From CAWBVG01 sp963792175 (GTDB taxonomy: Bacteria > Acidobacteriota > Vicinamibacteria > Vicinamibacterales > CAVVIG01), in contig CAWBVG010000033.1 of NCBI GenBank assembly GCA_963792175.1, forward strand, positions 1 to 64,000: a stretch of 64,000 bases of DNA. The letters are read 5' to 3'. Position 1 is the stretch's first letter; every line of letters begins with the position of its first letter. The notes under the pieces are model-generated. The model did no database searches and had not been told where the DNA came from. It worked only from the letters and a program-made list of their open reading frames with translations. Below, one piece after another: positions 58,044 to 64,000 of the stretch. Both the position numbers and the translations under genes were made by a program.

Positions 58044-58564
58044 CCGACGTGGTGGCACAGGCCGTTGATGGACGAGGTGAGCGCGAACACGTAAATCACG
58101 GCGTGTAGGCCGGCCGCCAGCAGACCCCAGCCGATGCCGAGGACGAAGCACAGCGCGATCGTCCCGATGGCGAGGCCGAGCAGGCCGCGCTTGAACACGT
58201 TCTTGTCCCACCAGCCCTCGTGGATGTCGCGCGCGTAGCGCTCGACGACATCGGTCTTCTTGATCTCGCGCATGTAGTAGTAGACGTTCCCGAGCTGGAC
58301 CTTCCAGAAGCCGACGATCAGCGGACTGTGCGGATCGCCTTCTTCGTCGGTGAACGCGTGATGCTTGCGGTGAACCGCCACCCACTCCTTGGTCTGCTGC
58401 CCGGTCGTCAGCCACAGCGAGAACTTGAACAGCCACTCGAGCGCAGGATGCAGGATGAGCGCCTTGTGCGTGGCGCAGCGGTGGAGGTAAATGGTCGTTC
58501 CGAACACCGCCACCTGGGTCACTATGGCCGAGACGACGAGGCTCAGAACGAGCGATGCAAGCAC
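57824..58564 (-). CDS. Membrane fatty acid desaturase (acyl-CoA/acyl-lipid delta-9 type)
   Basis: 246 residues from GTG 58564, with GGAGGA 8 bp upstream. The three histidine boxes that bind the di-iron centre are present: HRCATHKAL, VAVHRKHHAFTDEEGDPHSP and EGLHNNHHGYPRSP, plus the fourth-box region NGLCHHVGYKNFDN. Four hydrophobic segments (LASLVLSLVVSAIVTQVAVF, LEWLFKFSLWLTTGQ, LLGLAIGTIALCFVLGIGWG, LLAAGLHAVIYVFALTSS) frame them. It introduces a cis double bond into acyl chains to adjust membrane fluidity. The protein is shorter than eukaryotic acyl-CoA desaturases, as usual in bacteria. Single-gene unit, convergent with pcnB. Confidence 0.88.
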   Translation of the reverse strand: MLASLVLSLVVSAIVTQVAVFGTTIYLHRCATHKALILHPALEWLFKFSLWLTTGQQTKEWVAVHRKHHAFTDEEGDPHSPLIVGFWKVQLGNVYYYMREIKKTDVVERYARDIHEGWWDKNVFKRGLLGLAIGTIALCFVLGIGWGLLAAGLHAVIYVFALTSSINGLCHHVGYKNFDNTATNIRLIALITGGEGLHNNHHGYPRSPKFSLRGRLTEIDPAWPVIKTLIALGLAKPSKTIDEIAA

Positions 58565-58633
58565 TACACTATCCTCCGCTTCCTGAATTGGCCCTGGGGT
58601 GAGCTAACTGGTGTAAACAAGCATGATAGCACA

Positions 58634-59725
58634 CTATCCGCGAGTGCGCTCGAAGTCCCGCATGAAGGTCACGAGCGCGTCGACCCCGTCCTCGGGGAAC
58701 GCGTTGTAGATCGACGCGCGCATGCCGCCAACCGATCGATGGCCCTTGAGGCCGTCCAGGCCGGCGGCGGTCGCCTCCTTGATGAATTGTTTCTCCAGTT
58801 CCTCGGTCGCCAGCCGGAACGTCACGTTCATCAGCGATCGACATCCCTTGTCGGCGGTGCCCCGATAGAACCCGGTCCGGTCGATCTCGGAGTACAGCTT
58901 CGCCGCCTTGCGCTCGTTGGTCTTCGCAATCGCCGTCAGACCGCCGTTCGCGATCAGCCACTTCATCACCAGCCCGAGCGCGTACACGGCGAACGCCGGC
59001 GGCGTGTTGTACATCGAACCGTTCTCCGCATGCACCGCGTAGTTGAGCATCGTCGGCAGCGATTTGCTGGAGCGCTGGAGCAGGTCGTCGCGCACGATGA
59101 CCACGGTGACGCCGGCCGGCCCCATGTTCTTCTGGGCGCCCGAGTAGATCAACGCGTGCCGGGAAATATCGATTGGACGGCTGAACATGTCCGAGGAGGT
59201 GTCGCTGACGAGCGGCACGTCGCCGACCGCCGGCAACTCCTTGTATTCGGTCCCCTCGATCGTGTTGTTCGACGTCATGTGGACGTACGCCGCGCCCGGC
59301 GTCAGCTTCAGCTCGTCCTGGCGCGGCACGCGCGAATAGTTCTCGGTCTTCGTGGTCGCGGCCACGTTGACCGTGCCGACGCGCTTCGCTTCCTTGATCG
59401 CTTTCTCGGCCCACGATCCGGAGTCGATGTAATCGGCGGTCGCGCCCGAGGTGAGGAGATTCATCGGCACCATCGAGAACTGGAGGCTGGCGCCGCCCTG
59501 CAGGAACAGCACTTTGTAGTTCGACGGAATGGCCGCCAGCGCGCGGATGTCGGCCTCCGCCTGCGCGAGGATCGCCTCGAACGCCGCCGAGCGGTGGCTG
59601 ATCTCGAGGATCGACATGCCGACTCCCGGCAGCGACACGAGATCGCGCTGAATCTCTTCGAGAACGGACACCGGCAGGACCGCGGGCCCCGCGGAGAAGT
59701 TGTGGACGCGGTGAACGGTGGTCAT
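58634..59725 (-). CDS. serC: Phosphoserine aminotransferase
   Basis: 363 residues from ATG 59725 (MTTVHRVHNFSAGPAVLPVS), chosen over an ATG 36 bp upstream because HNFSAGPAVLP is the conserved start. Family blocks: GVGMSILEISHRSAAFEAIL, VLFLQGGASLQFSMVPMNLL, ADYIDSGSWAEKAIKEAKRV, HMTSNNTIEGTEY, VSDTSSDMFSRPID and IYSGAQKNMGPAGVTVVIVR with the PLP Lys in AQKN, ending GGMRASIYNAFPEDGVDALV. It makes 3-phosphoserine from 3-phosphohydroxypyruvate. It lies downstream of serA, 72 bp away on the same strand, so the pathway order is serA-serC. Confidence 0.95.
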   Translation of the reverse strand: MTTVHRVHNFSAGPAVLPVSVLEEIQRDLVSLPGVGMSILEISHRSAAFEAILAQAEADIRALAAIPSNYKVLFLQGGASLQFSMVPMNLLTSGATADYIDSGSWAEKAIKEAKRVGTVNVAATTKTENYSRVPRQDELKLTPGAAYVHMTSNNTIEGTEYKELPAVGDVPLVSDTSSDMFSRPIDISRHALIYSGAQKNMGPAGVTVVIVRDDLLQRSSKSLPTMLNYAVHAENGSMYNTPPAFAVYALGLVMKWLIANGGLTAIAKTNERKAAKLYSEIDRTGFYRGTADKGCRSLMNVTFRLATEELEKQFIKEATAAGLDGLKGHRSVGGMRASIYNAFPEDGVDALVTFMRDFERTRG

Positions 59726-59737
59726 GGACCTCCGTAC

Positions 59738-59812
59738 GGCCACGAAGGGACGAAGGATCACGGAGATCAGGCCGAACTAATCCTTCGTGCCTTCGGCCTA
59801 CGTGCCGTCTAA
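59738..59812. repeat. CGAAGGAT inverted tract between serA and serC
   Basis: GGCCACGAAGGGACGAAGGATCACGG (split here into its repeated CGAAGG units at 59743-59757) faces ATCCTTCGTGCC and TTCGGCC at 59780-59798. It begins after the serA stop (TAG at 59800-59798 on the - strand is part of it) and ends just before the serC start. Being between two genes of one operon, it may attenuate rather than end transcription. Confidence 0.6.
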
Positions 59813-61025
59813 TCCGCTGACTAGGTGCAGATCGAGGATGTCGCTGTTCCCCTCTTGAATCTGCTTCAGCAGCGCCGGCGGCGGGGCGCCGTCGAGATTG
59901 ATGCGCGCGACCGCCGCCTCGGCGCCTTCGAAAATGATGTTCTCGGTTTCCTGGACGTTGATCTGTCCGCTGCGCAGGCGATCGAAGACGTGGGCCAGCA
60001 CGCCCGGGCGATCGCGGTGGCGGACGACAAGGAGGTGCGTGGCCGGCGTTTTCTTCGCCAGATTGACGACGTTGGGCACCCTGCCGGTGTCCTGGTAGCT
60101 GCTGATGATGCGCACCGTCTCGGCGGCAATCGCTTCCTGCGCCTGGTCGGTCGACGCGCCGACATGATGGGTGCCGTAGACGTTCTTCAAGGCGACGATC
60201 GCATCCGTGAACTCGCCGGTCGCGGTCGTTGGCTCCGCCGCGAACACGTCGAGGCCGACCCGAATGTCGCGCTCTCGAACCGCACGCGCGAGCGCGTCGT
60301 AGTCCACGACTTCGCCCCGCGCGGTGTTGATGAAGTAGGAGCCTGGCTTCAGCCGGTCCAGCACCGAGGCGTTGACCAGCCCCTTCGTTTCCGCGTTGAG
60401 CGCAAGGTGGACGCTCAGCACGTCGCAGCGGGACGCCACATCCGCGGGCGAGCTCGCAAGCCGCATCGGCACCGCCTGATTGGCGACGTCGTCCCTGCCG
60501 GTGGCGAACCGGCGGCTCCAGACGACGATCGGCATGCCGAAGGCGTGGGCGCGGCGGGCCATCTCCTGGCCGATGCTGCCGTATCCGAGCAGGCCGATCG
60601 TGCGGCCGAACAGCCCGCGCGCCTTTGAATACTCCTTCTTGTTCCAGGTGCCGGCGCGGAGATCGGCGACCTCGTCTGGCACCCGGCGATCGACCGCGAG
60701 CAGCAGGGCGAACGCCAGTTCGGCGACGGCAATCGCGTTCTTGCCGGGACAGTTCGACACGTAGATGCCGCGCCTGGACGCCGTCGCGACGTCGATCGTG
60801 TTGTAGCCGGCGCCCGCACGGACGATCAGGGACAGCGAGCCGTGTTCGAGCATCGGGCCGGTGACCGCCGTGCCGCGCACCACGAGCACATCGGCAGCGG
60901 TGTCGCGGATGGCGAGCGCGAGCGCCTCGTCCTTGAGCTCGGGCTTGTAGACAACCTCGCAGCCCGCCGCCGTCGAGCCCGTCGATGCCGCTTTTCTCAA
61001 AGCTGTCGGCGATCAGGACTCTCAT
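59798..61025 (-). CDS. serA: D-3-phosphoglycerate dehydrogenase
   Basis: About 409 residues from ATG 61025 (MRVLIADSFEKSGIDGL) with one break near 60970. The 2-hydroxyacid dehydrogenase core is clear: LIVRAGAGYNTIDVATASRR-GIYVSNCPGKNAIAVAELAF, the NAD motif IGLLGYGSIGQEMARRAHAF, INTARGEVVDYDALARAVRE, VGLDVFAAEP and YGTHHVGASTDQAQEAIAAE with the catalytic His. A C-terminal ACT-like domain (LLVVRHRDRPGVLAHVFDRL, INVQETENIIFEGAEAAVAR) allows serine feedback. It catalyses the first step of serine synthesis and is followed by serC. The short ACT-only C-terminus marks the shorter class of SerA. Confidence 0.92.
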
Positions 61026-61048
61026 AGCGGCGCCGAATCAACACCAAG

Positions 61049-61068
61049 GACACAATGGATTTTGTGTC
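61049..61068. terminator. GACACAA hairpin after DUF1015
   Basis: GACACAA (61049-61055) and TTGTGTC (61062-61068) pair as a 7-bp stem with a 6-base loop, directly beyond the stop of the DUF1015 gene on the - strand. No U-run follows in either direction, so termination strength is uncertain; it could be a partial terminator before serA. Confidence 0.5.
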
Positions 61069-62271
61069 TCATAGAACGTGAATGAGCAAGCCGTCTCGCA
61101 ACTTGGGCTCGAACCACGTTGACTTCGGCGGCATGATCTCGCCGGCGTCCGAGACGTCCATCAAATCCGAAACGCTGACCGGGTAGAGCGAGAAGGCGAC
61201 CGCCGCCTTGCCGGAATCGACCAGTCGCTGAAGCTCCCTGGTCCCGCGCGCGCCGCCGACGAACTCGATGCGCTTGTCGGTGCGGACGTCGGCGATCTTC
61301 AGCACCGGCGCGAGCAGGCCCTCCTGCAGCACGCTGACATCGAGCGACGCGATTGGATTCGAAGCGTCAGGCGGGAGACGGGGACGCACGGTGTGCCACC
61401 CACCCTGGAAGTACATGGCCATGTCGCCACGTCGTGCCGGTACCGCGGGCCCGGCTTCCATTTCAAATCGCTCGCGGATCGCTTCCAGGAACTCGACCGG
61501 CGTCAGACCGCCGAGATCCGTAACCGTCCTGTTGTAGGGCAGGATGCTCACCTGATCGTGAGGGAACGCCACCGCCAGCATCGTCTTCGCCTCGTCGCTC
61601 GCCGGCAGCTCGGTGCGCGCGCGCGCCGCGCTCGCCGCCCGGTGGTGCCCATCAGCGATGTACAGCGACGGAATCCCGCGGAACGCGGACACCAGCCGAT
61701 CGCGATCTGCGCCGCCCACGCGCCACAGCGTGTGGTGCACGCCGTCCGGCGCCGTGAAATCGAAGAGCGGCGCCGTCGCCGTCACCGCGGCGGCGATGCG
61801 ATCGACGTCTCCGTTGGCGCGGTAGGTGAGAAAGACCGGACCCGTCTGCGCGCGGAGCGCGACCATGTGACGGGTGCGGTCGTCCTCCTTGTCGCGCCGC
61901 GTCCGCTCGTGCTTCTTGATGACGTCGCGATCGTACTCGTCGAGGGAAAAGCAGGCGGCGAGACCCGTCTGCGTGTGGCGATCCATCCGCAGGCGATAGA
62001 AGTACACGCTCGGCTCGTCCTCCAGCACCAGCGAGTTGTCGCGGAGCGCCGAGAAGTTGTCCTTCGCGCGCTGGTAGATGCCGGGCGCGTACGGATCCGC
62101 GCCGTCGGGCAGCTCGAGCTCCGGTCGCGACACGCGGAGGAACGACTGCGGGTTTTCGTCGGCAAGCGCGCGCGCCTCGTCGGTGCTGACGACATCGTAC
62201 GGAACGGCGGCAATGCGCGCCGCGTCAGCCGGCTTCGGACGCAGCGCACGGAAGGGCTGGAGCGTCGCCAT
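61069..62271 (-). CDS. DUF1015 protein of the serine-synthesis cluster
   Basis: 400 residues from ATG 62271 (MATLQPFRALRPKPADAARI). DUF1015 blocks: AAVPYDVVSTDEARALADEN, PQSFLRVSRPELELP, PYAPGIYQRAKDNF, VYFYRLRMDRHTQTGLAACF, DVIKKHERTRRDKEDDRTRH, SLYIADGHHRAASAARARTE and ILPYNRTVTDLGGLTPVEFL. The function is not established, but the gene is regularly next to serA and serC in several phyla, so a role in serine metabolism is a reasonable inference. KKHERTR and ADGHHR are strictly conserved and may hold the active site. Same strand as serA, 43 bp away. Confidence 0.85.
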   Translation of the reverse strand: MATLQPFRALRPKPADAARIAAVPYDVVSTDEARALADENPQSFLRVSRPELELPDGADPYAPGIYQRAKDNFSALRDNSLVLEDEPSVYFYRLRMDRHTQTGLAACFSLDEYDRDVIKKHERTRRDKEDDRTRHMVALRAQTGPVFLTYRANGDVDRIAAAVTATAPLFDFTAPDGVHHTLWRVGGADRDRLVSAFRGIPSLYIADGHHRAASAARARTELPASDEAKTMLAVAFPHDQVSILPYNRTVTDLGGLTPVEFLEAIRERFEMEAGPAVPARRGDMAMYFQGGWHTVRPRLPPDASNPIASLDVSVLQEGLLAPVLKIADVRTDKRIEFVGGARGTRELQRLVDSGKAAVAFSLYPVSVSDLMDVSDAGEIMPPKSTWFEPKLRDGLLIHVL

Positions 62272-62276
62272 GGGGT

Positions 62277-63617
62277 TCAAAGTATGTCACGGCGGGACTG
62301 GGGACATGGGGACTGGGGACTGGCTGCCGATGATTGTCCGCCAGTCCGCCAGTGCCCAAGTCCCTGCCCGACAGCGAGCGTTACGGATTCGAAGCGCGCG
62401 TGACGGCTGGGACGGAGAACGCGGCGAACGCGCGATCGCGCACGCTCGTTGAACTCCACCATTCGCGCCGCCGGCACCGGCTCCGGCGGAGGCATCGCGC
62501 GATGCGCCGTCAGCGGATTGATGAAGGCGCCGTTTTTCTTCAGTCGATAGTCGAGGTGAGGACCCGTCGCGAGGCCGGTCGATCCGACGCGACCGATGAG
62601 CTCGCCCTGACGCACGCGCGCACCGGCGTGCACGGTGATGGCCGAGAGGTGCAGATACTCCGATTCGAAGCCGTTCGCGTGGCGCAGATGAACCATCCGG
62701 CCGGACCCGCCGCTCGATCCCGCGGACACGACGACGCCGTCAGACACGGCGACGACGGGCGCGCCGGCTGGCGCGCGATAGTCGACGCCGAGGTGCGCGC
62801 GATACTCGCGCAGAATCGGGTGGAAACGGCTGCGCGAAAACGCGGACGTCACGACGGGCTGGAACTTGAGGGGTGATGCCAGGAAGAAGCGGCGCATCGA
62901 GACGCCCCGCTCGTCGTAGTACGCCGGCTTGCCATCGGCGTCGGTGAATCGCACCGCACGGACCCGGCGGCCAGCGTTGTTGAATTCGGCGGCGGCGATC
63001 GGGCCGTAGCCGGCGAACGCGTCGCCGTCGCGAAACTGCTTCTCGACCGTCAGCTCGAACCGATCCCCCGGCTGCAGCTCGGTGTTGAAGTCGATGTCGC
63101 CGCCGAAGATGTCGGCCAGCGCGAGCGTGAGGTCGATGGTTTCGCCCGCCGCGTCGACCGCCGCAACGAGCGACGGGGCTTGCCGATCGATGGTGCCGCG
63201 CACGGTTTCCAGGCGCCGGGTCTTGGGAATCGGCAGCACCGTCGCCAGCCAGTCGCCGGCTGGTTCGCGGCTGAGGCGGAGGAATCGATCGGCGTCGATC
63301 TCGTACTCGAACCGGCGCATCTCGCCGTCGTTCGCCCGCTCGAAGCGATACGGCTGCGCTGTCCGCACCTTCCGCAAGTCGAACACCGCCGCGACGCGAG
63401 CCGCCATGTCCGCGACTTCGGTCGCGGTCAGGCCTTGTTCGCGCAGCAACGACGCGAAGGTCGCGCCCGATGCCACGCGGGCGGACACGACCGTCTTGTC
63501 GGCGGCCAGGACGACGTCGCGGCCAGCGGCGTGGACCGCGGCGACCGATTCCACGCGTCGACAGGCGGGCGCCAGTACGGCTACGATCAGAATCGCAACA
63601 ACAACTCGCAAAGGCAT
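62277..63617 (-). CDS. M23 family metallopeptidase lipoprotein
   Basis: 446 residues in the open frame. The N-terminus MPLRVVVAILIVAVLAPACR is a lipoprotein signal with Cys at 19. An opacity/LysM-like region (VVSARVASGATFASLLREQG) precedes a beta domain (FELTVEKQFRDGDAFAGYGP) and the M23 LytM domain: YRAHLGVDYRAPAGAPVVAV with HxxxD, SGRMVHLRHANGFESEYLHL and GLATGPHLDYRLKKNGAFIN with HLD. It cleaves peptidoglycan crosslinks, or acts as an activator. After FNERAR the neighbouring frame reads DRAFAAFSVPAVTRASNP-stop (62383-62381), which looks more natural than the visible tail; a one-base error near 62437 is likely. Confidence 0.88.
   Translation of the reverse strand: MPLRVVVAILIVAVLAPACRRVESVAAVHAAGRDVVLAADKTVVSARVASGATFASLLREQGLTATEVADMAARVAAVFDLRKVRTAQPYRFERANDGEMRRFEYEIDADRFLRLSREPAGDWLATVLPIPKTRRLETVRGTIDRQAPSLVAAVDAAGETIDLTLALADIFGGDIDFNTELQPGDRFELTVEKQFRDGDAFAGYGPIAAAEFNNAGRRVRAVRFTDADGKPAYYDERGVSMRRFFLASPLKFQPVVTSAFSRSRFHPILREYRAHLGVDYRAPAGAPVVAVSDGVVVSAGSSGGSGRMVHLRHANGFESEYLHLSAITVHAGARVRQGELIGRVGSTGLATGPHLDYRLKKNGAFINPLTAHRAMPPPEPVPAARMVEFNERARSRVRRVLRPSRHARFESVTLAVGQGLGHWRTGGQSSAASPQSPCPQSRRDIL
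62294..62370. repeat. GGGGACT heptamer tract with inverted partner
   Basis: GGGACTGGGGACATGGGG and further GGGGACT units (62294-62325) face GTCCGCCAGTCCGCC and AAGTCCC (62335-62364). The tract covers the last codons of the M23 open frame on the - strand (SPQSPCPQS) and the spacer to the DUF1015 start. The inferred natural stop of the M23 gene (62381) lies just before it. Confidence 0.75.
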
Positions 63618-63622
63618 GTCAC

Positions 63623-63641
63623 CGCGGGCAGAGAGCCCGCG
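63623..63641. terminator. CGCGGGC hairpin upstream of the M23 gene
   Basis: CGCGGGC (63623-63629) and GCCCGCG (63635-63641) pair as a 7-bp G+C stem around AGAGA. It lies between two divergent genes, 6 bp from the M23 start, so a regulatory hairpin in the M23 leader is as possible as a terminator. Confidence 0.45.
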
Positions 63642-63745
63642 ACGGCGGGCCAGTTATACCGTACACGCGGACCGCGCGGACGCGGACTTATCCCGCCGAA
63701 GCGCCGACGGCGCGAAGGCGGACCGCCCCGGAGGATGGTTGTTTC

Positions 63746-64000
63746 ATGAAGTTCCACCGTACTTTTGCTTTGACGGCAATGATGGCGGTCTTGGTCGGAT
63801 TGCCGCTCGCCGCAGACTGGCCGGTCACCGAGAAGCTCGATCTCGACGCGGTGTATCGCATCAAGGAAGAAGGACTGCAGCGCTCGAAGGTGATGGAGAT
63901 TGAGAGCTACCTGACCGACGTCTACGGTCCGCGCCTCACCGGGTCGCCCAGCATGAAGGAAGCGGCCGACTGGGCGACCAGGACGATGAAGGAGTGGGGC
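63746..64000 (+). CDS. N-terminus of an exported M28-type peptidase (cut by window edge)
   Basis: 85 residues are visible. Start ATG 63746 follows GGAGGATGGTTGTTTC. Signal peptide FALTAMMAVLVGLPLAA, then DLDAVYRIKEEGLQRSKVME, IESYLTDVYGPRLTGSPSMK and EAADWATRTMKEWG. This opening (KEEGL, DVYGPRLTGSP, AADWA) is typical of a family of secreted M28 aminopeptidases with a PA domain in Acidobacteria. The catalytic domain is outside the window, so the call rests on the N-terminal pattern. Confidence 0.6.
   Translation, partial: MKFHRTFALTAMMAVLVGLPLAADWPVTEKLDLDAVYRIKEEGLQRSKVMEIESYLTDVYGPRLTGSPSMKEAADWATRTMKEWG

Noticed and set aside
58569..61025. - strand open frame of 818 codons
   Set aside because: Only its first 17 codons belong to serA; the rest is an out-of-frame shadow of serA and serC.

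Overview
The window is about 65% G+C and reads as a chromosomal segment of a free-living, protein-degrading bacterium, most likely an Acidobacteriota (Vicinamibacteria-like) soil lineage. The reasons are inference from gene content: a secreted tricorn-type protease beside M28, M20 and P1 peptidases, DUF3500, DUF1015-serA-serC, three tandem paralogues of an unrecognised family in front of Ku, and many A/T- or G-rich iterated tracts at gene ends. I saw no tRNA, rRNA, CRISPR or insertion sequence.

Region 1 (1-16.7 kb, all +) is the baseplate half of an extracellular contractile injection system (eCIS). From left to right: the end of an unrecognised cargo-like protein, a protein with a Tgl-type transglutaminase domain, a DUF4157 protein, then tube/Afp7-like protein, LysM protein, late-control-D hub, gpV-type spike, PAAR tip, gp25, two large baseplate-J-type proteins, a gpI/beta-helix tail protein and DUF6519. 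Almost every junction is an ATGA or GTGA overlap. Sheath, tube, tape-measure and AAA+ ATPase genes are not in the window and would lie to the left.

Region 2 (16.7-30.9 kb) is catabolic: a MetA/SphA-like barrel, a GntP permease, tricorn protease, class III aminotransferase, M28 and M20 peptidases, a P1 peptidase, tartrate/isopropylmalate-type dehydrogenase and an unrecognised 470-residue protein. Region 3 (31-38.9 kb) holds a partner-switching module (STAS, pseudo-receiver, FHA-GAF-PP2C), a barrel protein, DUF3500, three tandem paralogues and Ku. Region 4 (38.9-45.9 kb, -) is one coupled operon: FAD amine oxidase, PLP decarboxylase, RNB ribonuclease, cytochrome c-barrel protein, pentaheme cytochrome.

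Region 5 (46-52 kb, +) is a DAB-type inorganic carbon pump: dabA, dabB and a third proton-channel-like subunit. Region 6 (52-64 kb) is housekeeping: polA, a TPR protein, pcnB, a fatty acid desaturase, serC-serA-DUF1015, an M23 peptidase and the start of an M28-like peptidase.

Two properties cut across the window. First, single-base frame breaks are common, dense at 1-7 kb and 39-41.7 kb and isolated elsewhere; because protein similarity continues across the breaks, I read most as consensus errors rather than decay, so many calls below join two or three frames. Second, a dozen or more short iterated or inverted tracts (units of 7-12 bp, different sequence at each site) sit at or just beyond stop codons and sometimes inside genes.
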